A stretch of 64,000 nt of DNA, from positions 277,001-341,000 of the forward strand of contig JAGFBZ010000327.1 in NCBI GenBank assembly GCA_018398805.1, written 5' to 3'. This stretch comes from Hirundichthys speculiger (Eukaryota > Chordata > Actinopteri > Beloniformes > Exocoetidae). Below, in pieces: positions 1 through 10,889 of this stretch. The translations under genes were made by a program, and so were the position numbers. Within the stretch, counting starts at the first letter, position 1. Each line of letters begins with the position of its first letter. The notes below the pieces were generated by a model. The model was not told the DNA's origin, searched no databases, and was given only the letters and a program-made list of their open reading frames with translations.

Positions 1-1095
1 ATGAAATAAACTCACTCCACAAACCTTAAAGGGGAACATATTTGTGTCCACGTCTTTGCTTAAAATGAAAATGTAGCTACCACATAAGCTTCCTGAAGCT
101 GAGTACTGTGACATCACAGTCCCAGAATGCAGTGCAGCATCCAGCCTCCCCGTCCTCCTCTGATTCTTCCATGAAGGCTGGTAACCGTCCTTCACAGCTC
201 TTCATGTCAATCAAACTTCAGGTGTAGAGGAGGCGTGGTGACGGCTCGAGCACGAGCATTAGAGCTGGGCGTGTCTGAGGCTTTCATCACTAGAACAAAC
301 AGCCAATCAGGTGAGGTTTGACCCGGTCATTGACTGTTTTCCTCCGACCTGCCTGGTGACGTTAAACGTTTCAACGGTTCAGTTGGTGACACGACTGCAG
401 CTGGTTGGTTTCACGGCTGATTGGTGACGTGGTGTCGTAAAGCGGCGAGCAGTCGCCCCGCGAGACGCCCGGGACGAGAGTCCTGAGTTGGTGGAGGTTC
501 CAGGATAACGATAACGACGTTAGCAGAGCCAAGCAACGAATAAAGAATATTGTGAAGACATTAGAGAACCAGAAGCATCACGATGGACGACTGGACAACA
601 GTCGGGAAGCTTTGATTGGACGTTGCTAATCGCTCACAAGCTTTAAATCAGCGGTTTGTTCCTGTTTGGTATTTTGTTGGTCAGCGGTAGAGAAGTTTGG
701 AGCTTTTGTTCAGCTGCTAGTCGTTCCAGTTGGCGTCCGTCCTGCTCCAGTAACTTCCAGTAACTTCCAGTCCTGCAGCCTCGAGGGCTTTAATTCTGAA
801 ATGAACGGATCCAAACGCTGCTGGATCTGTTGCAGACGCTCGCTGCTGCAGAGACGTGGAGCGAAGCGGCGAAGCAGCGAAGCGGCGAAGCAGCGAGGCG
901 CCACAACTAGAAACACAAAGAGGCTGGAAGCAGCATGTTGGCAAAATAATAACGGGAGGGCACGATGACATGAAAGGTTTTCTATAAATACACGTCTGAA
1001 GATGAGACGCTGAAGCTCCTCAGGCATGTTGCTGCTGCTTTGATACAGGTACAGGTAATAACACCCTCCTGTCTTTGTCTCCTCCTCCCGTCCAG
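1..1095. other. Leading non-coding segment, probably acvr2a intron
   Basis: No conserved coding exon was recognised on either strand. The segment lies directly before the acvr2a kinase exons, and the receptor's signal peptide, activin-binding ectodomain and membrane span are not found here, so it is probably intron. A short imperfect tandem stretch of GCGAAGCGGCGAAGCA type sits near 860-900. The last 20 bases before 1096 are pyrimidine-rich and end in CCAG, a good 3' splice site. Confidence 0.5.
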
Positions 1096-1239
1096 GACCC
1101 CGGACCCTCACCGCCGTCCCCCGTCCTGGGACACAAACCGCTGCAGCTCATCGAGGTGAAAGCCAGGGGGCGCTTCGGCTGCGTGTGGAAGGCGCAGCTG
1201 CTGAGCGAATACGTGGCCGTGAAGATCTTCCCCATCCAG
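1096..1239 (+). CDS. acvr2a: acvr2a exon: juxtamembrane and kinase N-lobe start
   Basis: 48 codons, in phase at both ends. It begins with the juxtamembrane DPGPSPPSP stretch, then the glycine-rich loop [11 protein letters not shown] and the ATP-binding lysine in [11 protein letters not shown]. The donor is CAG|GTACGT. The intron that follows (1240-1800) shows nothing recognisable. Confidence 0.95.
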
Positions 1240-4200
1240 GTACGTGTGGGCGGAGCCACCGTTTAGAAACGGAGCCAATCAGGAAGGAATCAGACAAGAC
1301 ACAGGAAGTGATTCCTGATGTTCAAACATTAGAAACCCGAGATCCGACAGATGATTCATGTTTTCTCTGTTAACATGGCGTCATACGTCCATCTGCAACA
1401 CGCCATGCCGATGACGTGTCAGGTGTTTTGGTTCCAGATGTTCCTGATGTGTCCAACAGTGTGACTGGTTTTTCAAACTTCTCCAGCATGTTCTTGCTGC
1501 TGGTCAGGCTGGTTTGAGATGTCTCATCATCTGTGGAGACGAGGAGCTCCACAGCAGAGGACAAGGACACCACAGGTGCTCCTCTGACTCCTCTGGTCTC
1601 TGGTCCTGAACACCTGGAACACCTGGTGTCCATTTCTAGACCCGTCCACTGACTAGAACAGGACACGTTTCATGTGTGTGATGATCCCGCCTCTGTAGAG
1701 GCTGCTGTCGGTCATCTGTAATGTCCTGCCGTCATAAACGGGTCGGGTCGGGTTGGTGGTGTCCACAGCTGAGTGGTGGTTGTCCTCTCGTCCTCTGCAG
1801 GACAAGCTGTCCTGGCAGAACGAGTACGAGATCTACAGCGTGAGCGGCATGAAGCACGACAACATCCTCCACTTCATCGGCGTGGAGAAGCGCAACAACA
1901 ACCTGGACCTGGAGCTGTGGCTCATCACCGCCTACCACGAGAAGGTACGCTGGAGACGCACAAACGCTCCTCTTCCTGTTTTATATATGTGAATATATTT
2001 AGTTTTCTGTAAATGTGTGGACCTCAGGCCCGTTCTGGGGCGTCTCACTCCTTCCAGAAATAGATAAATAAAAACGTGAACGTCTCTACTGAAGCATCCA
2101 TCAACGTCAGGGTCCACATGTTCTCTGCATCTGGTTAGAAATAAACAGAACTGATGAGTAAGCAGGTAACCCTTCAAAATAAAAGGTTCAGTACATAAAA
2201 TAAATACATAAAAAATAATAATAAATGATTAAATAATGCTATTTATTTAACTAAAGTATGAGACAAGATGCAGGACAATAGGGACGTCCCCTCTGAGTTC
2301 TGGAGTCAGTTTAACTTTGTACCACGGACCTAAAGGTTCTGGAGTAGTTCTGGAGGAGGTTCTGCTGGAGGTTCTGCAGGAGGTTCTGCAGGCTCTATGA
2401 GGTGTCTGATGTCCTGTGTATGTGACAGACAGGAATTAGTGAGATGGATCATTTCTTGCTCTGTCCAGCTGGTTTGAGTCAACGTCATCACCTCATGAGG
2501 TTGGTCTCTCTGGACCTCATGATGTGGTCTCTCTGGACCTCATGAGGTGGTCTCTCTGGACCTCATGATGTGGTCTCTCTGGACCTCATGAGGTGGTCTC
2601 TCTGGACCTCATGAGGTTGGTCTCTGGACCTCATGAGGTTGGTCTCTCTGGACCTCATGAGGGTGGTCTCTCTGGACCTCATGAGGTGGTCTCTGTACCT
2701 CATGACCTCTGGTCTCCTCATGAGGTTGGTCTCTGACCTCATGAGTCTCTCTGGACCTCATGAGTTGGTGTCTCTGGACCTCATGAGGTTGGTGGTCATG
2801 AGGTGGTCTCTCTGGACCTCATGAGGTGGTCTCTGAACCTAATGAGGTGGTCTCTCTGGACCTCATGAGGTGGTCTCTGTACCTCATGAGGTGGTCTCTC
2901 TGGACCTCATGAGGGTGGTCTCTCTGGACCTCATGAGGTGGTCTCTGTACCTCATGAGGTGGTCTCTCTGACCTCATTGGTCTCTCTGGTCTCTGACCAT
3001 GAGGTGGTCTCTCTGGACCTCATGATGGACTCATGAGGTGGTCTCTCTGGACCTCATGAGGTGGTCTCTCTGGACCTCATGAGGGTGGTCTCTCTGGACC
3101 TCATGAGGTGGTCTCTGTACCTCATGAGGTGGTCTCTCTGGACCTCATGAGGTGGTCTCTCTGGACCTCATGAGGTGGTCTCTGGACCTCATGAGGTGGT
3201 CTCTGGACCTCATGAGGTGGTCTCTCTGGACCTCATGAGGTTGGTGTCTCTGGACCTCATGAGGTTGGTGTCTCTGGACCTCATGAGGTGGCCTCTCTGG
3301 ACCTCATGAGGTTGGTGTCTCTGGACCTAATGAGGTGGTCTCTCTGGACCTCATGAGGTGGTCTCTGTACCTCATGAGGTGGTCTCTCTGGACCTCATGA
3401 GGTGGTCTCTGTACCTCATGAGGTGGTCTCTGTCTGAGGTGGTCTCTCTGGACCTCATGAGGTGGTCTCTCTGGACCTCATGAGGTGGTCTCTCTGGACC
3501 TCATGAGGTGGTCTCTCTGGACCTCATGAGGTGGTCTCTCTGGACCTCATGAGGTGGTCTCTGACCTCATGAGGTGGTCTCTCTGGACCTCATGAGGTGG
3601 TCTCTCTGGACCTCATGAGGGTGGTCTCTCTGGACCTCATGAGGTGGTCTCTGTACCTCATGAGGTGGTCTCTCTGGACCTCATGAGGTTGGTCTCTGGA
3701 CCTCATGAGGTGGTCTCTGGACCTCATGAGGTGGTCTCTCTGGACCTCATGAGGGTGGTCTCTGGACCTCATGAGGTGGTCTCTGTACCTCATGAGGTGG
3801 TCTCTCTGGACCTCATGAGGTTGGTGTCTCTGGACCTCATGAGTGTCTCTGAGGTGGTCTCTGACCTCATGAGGTTGGTGTCTCTGGACCTCATGAGGTC
3901 TCATGAGGTGGTCTCTCTGGACCTCATGAGGTTGGTGTCTCTGGACCTCATGAGGTGGTCTCTCTGGACCTCATGAGGTGGTCTCTGTACCTCATGAGGT
4001 GGTCTCTCTGGACCTCATGAGGGTGGTCTCTCTGGACCTCATGAGGTGGTCTCTGTACCTCATGAGGTGGTCTCTCTGGACCTCATGAGGTGGTCTCTCT
4101 GGACCTCATGAGGTGGTCTCTGAACCTAATGAGGTGGTCTCTCTGGACCTCATGAGGGTGGTCTCTCTGGACCTCATGAGGTGGTCTCTGTACCTCATGA

Positions 4201-7200
4201 GGTGGTCTCTCTGGACCTCATGAGGGTGGTGGTCTCTCTGGACCTCATGAGGTGGTCTCTCTGGACCTCATGAGGTTGGTGTCTCTGGACCTCATGAGGT
4301 GGTCTCTCTCATGAGGTGGTCTCTCTGACCTCATGAGGTGGTGTCTCTGGACCTCATGAGTTGGTGTCTCTGGACCTCATGAGGTGGTCTCTCTGGACCT
4401 CATGAGGTGGTCTCTCTGTCTCTCTGACCTCATGAGGAGGTTGGTGTCTCTGGACCTAATGAGGTGGTCTCTCTGGACCTCATGAGGTCTCTGTACCTCA
4501 TGAGGTGTCTCTGGACCTCATGAGGTGGTCTCTGACCTCATGAGGTGGGTCTCTGACCTGGTGGTCTCTCTGGACCTCATGAGGTGTCTCTCTGGACCTC
4601 ATGAGGTGGTCTCTCTGGACCTCATGAGGTTGGTGTCTCTGGACCTCATGAGGTGGTCTCTGTCTCTCTGGACCTCATGAGGGTCTCATGAGGTGGTCTC
4701 TCTGGACCTCATGGGTGGTCTCTCTGGACCTCATGAGGTGGTCTCTCTGGACCTCATGAGTGGTCTCTGTACCTCATGAGTGGTCTCTCTGGACCTCATG
4801 AGGGTGGTCTCTCTGATCATGACCTCATGAGGTGGTCTCTCTGACCTCATGAGGTGGTCTCTGGACCTCTGGACCTCATGAGGTTGGTGTCTCTGGACCT
4901 CATGAGGTGGCCTCTCTGGACCTCATGAGGTTGGTGTCTCTGGACCTAATGAGGTGGTCTCTCTGGACCTCATGAGGTGGTCTCTGTACCTCATGAGGTG
5001 GTCTCTCTGGACCTCATGAGGTGGTCTCTCTGGACCTCATGAGGTTGGTCTCTCTGGACCTCATGAGGTTGGTCTCTCTGGACCTCATGAGGTGGTCTCT
5101 GTACCTCATGAGGTGGTCTCTCTGGACCTCATGAGGGTGGGTCTCTCTGGACCTCATGAGGTGGTCATGAGGTGGTCTCTCTGGACCTCATGAGTGGTCT
5201 CTGAGGACCTCATGAGGGTCTCTCTGGACCTCATGAGGTGGTCTCTGGACCTCATGAGGTGGTCTCTCCTCATTGGTCTCTGGACCTCATGAGGTAGTCT
5301 CTCTGGACCTCATGAGGTTGGTCTCTCTGGACCTCATGAGGTAGTCTCTCTGGACCTCATGAGGTTGGTCTCTCTGGACCTTATGATGTGGTCTCTCTGG
5401 ACCTCATGAGGTTGGTCTCTGGACCTCATGATGTGGTCTCTCTGGACCTCATGAGGTGGTCTCTCTGGACCTCATGAGGTTGGTCTCTCTGGACATCATG
5501 AGGTTGGTCTCTCTGAACCTAATGAGGTGGTCTCTCTGGACCTCATGAGGTTGGTCTTTGGACCTCATGAAGGTCTGGAGCAGACGGTGAACACAGCGGT
5601 AAACAGGGAAGAGAAGGGAAACCTTGACGCCCTCAGAGGTGGTTTTTCCTCCTTTGAGTCCTCCACATGCAGAAGAACCGGTTCTGGTCCCGACCCGACT
5701 CTCCTCTCAGCCTCTCAGCTGCATTCAGGGCTTTAAGTGCTTCTGTGTTTTGAGGGTCATTACAGAGAAAGTGGAGAGTCGTTCTTCTACGTCTCGCTTG
5801 CCTGAATTTCCCGCCAGACGGAAGAACTGAGTCTGCTGCTTAAAGAGCTTTTCTTGGGTGAATAACAGATGAAAAATTGAAGGTTGCGGGTTCAGCGGCG
5901 AGTCACTAACGCAACAATCCCGCTCTGGAAAAGCCACTCAGGCTACGAGTGGGACCGATTCCCACAATGTAGAAACCAAAATATATCACAAACTCAGTCA
6001 AGTGCTGTAATTATTGTGTCTTTAAGCTTCAACTTTGGCCTGCAAAGAGCTTTTCCCTCCAGAGGAGGTGTGAAAATGCAGCCCGGGCTTTTGTAACGCA
6101 GCTGATTTATACGTTTGACGCGTCGAAGCAGCTTTATGCTCTAAGATTTGTTGCAGCGGCGAGCAGAGGCTCACTTCCTAAACTCTGTTTCAATCTGTAC
6201 CGTGTGGATGTTAAAGACTCGGGTTAGGGTTAACCCCTCTCTGAAGGCTCCAGGGTTAGCATTAACCCCTCTCTGAAGGCTCCAGGGTTAGCATTAATGC
6301 TAACTCTGGAGAGATTAGGGTTAACCCCCCTCTGAAGGCTCCAGGGTTAGGGTTAACCCCTCTCTGAAGGCTCCAGGGTTAGCATTAATGCTAACTCTGG
6401 AGAGGTTAGGGTTAACCCCTCTCTGAAGGCTCCAGGGTTAGAGTTAACCCCCCCTCTGAAGGCTCCAAGGTTAGCATTAACGCTAACCCTGGAGAGGTTA
6501 GAGTTAACCCCTCTCTGAAGGCTCCAGGGTTAGAGTTAACCCCCCTCTGAAGGCTCCAGGGTTAGCGTTAGCGCTAACCCTGGAGAGGTTAGGGTTAACC
6601 TGGTCGGAGAGGACGAGCAGGAACAGAATGTGCAGATGTGAAAACAAACACTGAAGGTATTTATCCTGAAGCTGAGCAACTGAACCGCTGACTCTCCTGC
6701 ATCTGCTGGACCTCCCTGCCCTCTGGTGGCCGCTCCCGTCCACTGCATCTGTCTTTGGCCTCTGCAGACGTGACCTTGCATCACGCTGACATACGTCACG
6801 TATGAGTGGAGATGGAGCGAGGAGGAGATAAGAGGCGCAGCGTGAACGTTAACGTGGAAATATCCGCCTCATCTTTACGTTTCCTGCAGCTCTCAGTGAA
6901 AACTGTACATCTGTAATTATTTATTTCACAGTCGGATCCTCATCTGGATGAACCAGGACCTGGAGGAAAATGGCATTTATATTCAGCTGATCAAACCTGA
7001 GATTAGAGATTATTGATCGAGCGCCACAAACAGATCGATGAGTGTAGTTGATCAGTTCTTCGCAGGAAGTTGGTGACAGACGTGACTCAGGCCCGACAGG
7101 AGGTTCAGGTTCATCTCAGATCTTCTACGTGTTCATGTTGTGAAGTCTCCTTCGAGCTCATCTCCGTTCATTATGGATATCGCTGTTACCATGGAAACAT

Positions 7201-10200
7201 TTCATGCTCAGGGGGCCGTCCTACCTCAGTTAGATGAGTTCAGGTGGATGCTGAAGTACACCTGTGTAGTGATGCTGGTCCTCTAACTCAGCCTTTCTCA
7301 ACCTTTTTTCAGTCAGAACACCTTTCAAAAGTGAATAAAATCTCACAACACTCCAGAGTAAAATATAATCCAAAGCTCCGACTGTAAATGCATCCGTCCC
7401 GTTTATTTAGTTTAAATAACCTGAACAGGATAACTGCACCAGAGTAGCTTCTCTTCATCCGTGATGTGCTAGCTTCCATCCATCATCCTTGTATTGCCTC
7501 TTTTTAGCCTTATCGCTAGCAGCTAGCTTTGGTAGCTATGGAGCAGATTCAGAGCTGGTGGATGAAGGCTTGATGAAGAAGTCGGCTCCTCTGTGATCTT
7601 TTCTTTTTAGAAAACCATCCATGATGCTGCTTAAAAGTTCTCTTTGCTATCTGTGAAATAAAATTCCAGCGGTTAAATGATATTACGACGTAAGCTAACT
7701 GGGCAGTCACGTTGACCTTACGCTGACCCCGTACTGACGTTGTTAACATTGGGAAATGGGCATGTGAGACATATTTTTATTATTCGTTTCATGTCCAATT
7801 ATGTATCTTATTTATTAATTTATTCATTCATTCATAGGCAAAAAGTATGTATTTATGTTTGCATTCATATATTTATACAGCGCTACCTCTACTTATGAAA
7901 TTAATTGGTTCTGGAAGTAGTTTTAAAACCTAAAAAATTTCTTAAGTAGAGACGTGTTTTCCATGAAAATGCTCTAATCTGTTCCAAACCCCCCAAAATT
8001 TGAACATTATTTTTTTTATAAATTATAAATAATACATGAAATGACATAAAAACCTGTCACAAATACATGTTAGAACTAGAAAAGCTCTCAGAGAGTGCAG
8101 ACCTCCGCTAAACGCAACAATTATCGAAAATTTGAAAGTGATCCAGAATCCAGGATTTCTTCTGGATCAGAACCAAAATGAAATCAGTTCTTCCTTTTCA
8201 CATTTCTGACAACTCCTGAAAATTTAATCAGAATCCATCCAGAACTTTTAGAGTTATCTTGAACAAAGACAGACAGATAAAACCATAACCTCCTTGGTGG
8301 AGGTATAAATTGTTTGTTTACCTGGTTGCTGGGTTACGCTCATACAGACAAGGGGCCCTCCTAGCCAATGGGATGCCAGGAAGATGCTAAGCGATAGCCA
8401 ATGGGATGCCAGGAAGATGCTAAGCAATAGCCAATGGGATGCCAGGAAGATGCTAAGTGATAGCCAATGGCAGAGCAGCTACAGCTATGTTTACGTTCAG
8501 TAAACTCTGGGAGCTGCGAGTAGCAGCGCTACTGGATTTATGACTTTACTATCCTGAAATTTCTTTCGTAACTAGAGGCAATATTTTCACGTTGAGGCGT
8601 TTCGTAACCTGAAAATGTCGTATGTAGAAACGTTCGTAAGTAGAGGTACCACTGTAGATGAAATGTCAGAATAGGTCATTTTTTTGACGACACCCCGGTT
8701 CAGAACCGCTGCTGTAGGTGATGGTTGGTGTTTATGGACCGGCAGAATCTTTTCCAGAACCCTAAAGTTCCTCTAAAGACCCGATCCTCTTCCTCAGGGC
8801 TCGCTGACGGACTACCTGAAAGCCAACGTGGTTTCCTGGAACGAGCTGTGCCACATCGCTCAGACGGCGGCCCGCGGGCTGGCCTACCTGCACGAGGACA
8901 TCCCAGGACACAAGGACGGGCACAAGCCGTCCATCGCTCACAGGTACGCTGCTGACAGGTGAGGTGGTGGCGCCGTGACGGCCGCTGCAGGTGACGCGTC
9001 TGACCGCAGCTCTGTTTCTGTCTCAGGGACATCAAGAGCAAGAACGTCCTCCTGAAGAGCAACCTGACGGCCTGCGTCGCCGACTTCGGCCTCGCTCCCT
9101 GAAGTTTGAGGCGGGAAAATCAGCAGGCGACACCCACGGACAGGTGGAGCATCCTCGTTTACCTGTAGTCCTCCACCACTTGCTCCTGCCGGAGCCGATG
9201 CTCACCTCTGCCCTCCTTGGCTCCTACAGGTGGGAACGCGGCGCTACATGGCCCCCGAGGTCCTGGAGGGCGCCATCAACTTCCAGCGGGACTCCTTCCT
9301 GCGCATCGACATGTACGCCTTCGGCCTGGTCCTCTGGGAGCTGGCGGCCCGCTGCACCGCCGCCGACGGTGAGGAAACCTGCTCAGGTGTTTGTTCAGGT
9401 TCAGCAGCTGCTCCTCATTCACGTAGACCCGGTCCAGAACACCTGCTGGACCTCAAACCAGCACCAGAGTCCTGGTTTCAGGTCCAGACCACCTGCTGGA
9501 CCTCAAACCAGCACCAGAGTCCTGGTTTGAGGTCCAGACCACCTGCTGGACCTCAAACCAGCACCAGAGTCCTGGTTTAAAGTCCAGAACACCTGCTGGA
9601 CCTCAAACCACCACCAGAGTCCTGGTTTGAGGTCCAGAACACCTGCTGGACCTCAAACCAGCACCAGAGTCCTGGTTTAAGGTCCAGACCACCTGCTGGA
9701 CCTCAAACCAGCACCAGAGTCCTGGTTTAAGGTCCAGAACACCTGCTGGACCTCAAACCAGCACCAGAGTCCTGGTTTGAGGTCCAGAACACCTGCTGGA
9801 CCTCAAACCAGCACCAGAGTCCTGGTTTAAGGTCCAGACCACCTGCTGGACCTCAAACCAGCACCAGAGTCCTGGTTTAAAGTCCAGAACACCTGCTGGA
9901 CCTCAAACCACCACCAGAGTCCTGGTTTGAGGTCCAGAACACCTGCTGGACCTCAAACCAGCACCAGAGTCCTGGTTTAAGGTCCAGACCACCTGCTGGA
10001 CCTCAAACCAGCACCAGAGTCCTGGTTTCAGGTCCAGACCACCTGCTGGACCTCAAACCAGCACCAGAGTCCTGGTTTCAGGTCCAGACCACCTGCTGGA
10101 CCTCAAACCAGGACCAGAGTCCTGGTTTGAGGTCCAGACCACCTGCTGGACCTCAAACCAGCACCAGAGTCCTGGTTTGAGGTCCAGACCACCTGCTGGA

Positions 10201-10835
10201 CCTCAAACCAGCACCAGAGTCCTGGTTTAAGGTCCAGAACACCTGCTGGACCTCAAACCAGCACCAGAGTCCTGGTTGTTGGTCTGAGTGGTCCAGAAGC
10301 TGCTGGTCTGCTGGGACATTCTCCAGAACCATCTCCAGGGTTCCAGATGACGGTCCAGATAGAGAAGATGTCCAGACACCAGGAACTGGACCAGAACTGG
10401 ACCACAGAAGACTGGAAGAACGTTGTCTGGTCTGATGAGTCTGGATTTCAGCTGGTGATGCTGTCAGGACAACATGGACCAGAACCTCTGAGGAACGCTG
10501 GTTGGATCTCTGACACCAGGAATGAAGGTGGTTCTGGAGGTCCAACCTTCTACTGGAGGTGTTGGACGTCAGTGTCTTCTCTGGTCTGAGACCATCGAGG
10601 ATCTGAAGTCTCTGTGTCTTCACACAACGGTCCCAGCGCTCCAGTGGACCCATCTGGACATCTGGGCCTCCAGAACCAGCACCTGCAGCTCCAGTGTGGT
10701 CTGTAGTGGAGAGAGATGTTCTTCTGTCTCAGCCTGGTGGACTTGTGTCTCCTTCTGTGGACTGACAGGAACTTTGTTTTGTCTTCGTGAGGCTATTCAG
10801 GTTGTGAGGTGGACGCTAATTAACGCTGATTAACG

Positions 10836-10889
<54 letters not shown>

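Larger units (their letters stand above)
7289..8712. mobile_element. Non-autonomous DNA transposon, hAT-like ends, carrying a nested MITE
   Basis: The left end CAGCCTTTCTCAACC resembles the reverse complement of the right end GGTTCAGAACCGCTG, giving imperfect terminal inverted repeats typical in look of hAT-derived elements. A second copy of its left 900 bases lies at 61324-62215. No transposase frame remains. I did not find a clear target-site duplication, so the outer limits are approximate. It lies in an acvr2a intron. Confidence 0.6.
1945..8797 (+). other. acvr2a: Large acvr2a intron with repeats
   Basis: A 6.9 kb intron joining the hinge exon to the exon starting GSLTDYLK. It holds a 23-base minisatellite (2490-5575), a 38-base-scale array of palindromic units (6222-6600) and a nested transposon (7289-8712). 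In 1945-2490, 5576-6221 and 6601-7288 I see no gene or named repeat. Confidence 0.8.

Noticed and set aside
666..1111. Overlapping frames of 84-133 codons on both strands as an upstream exon
   Set aside because: No match to the acvr2a ectodomain or any family; they run through a tandem GCGAAGC stretch.
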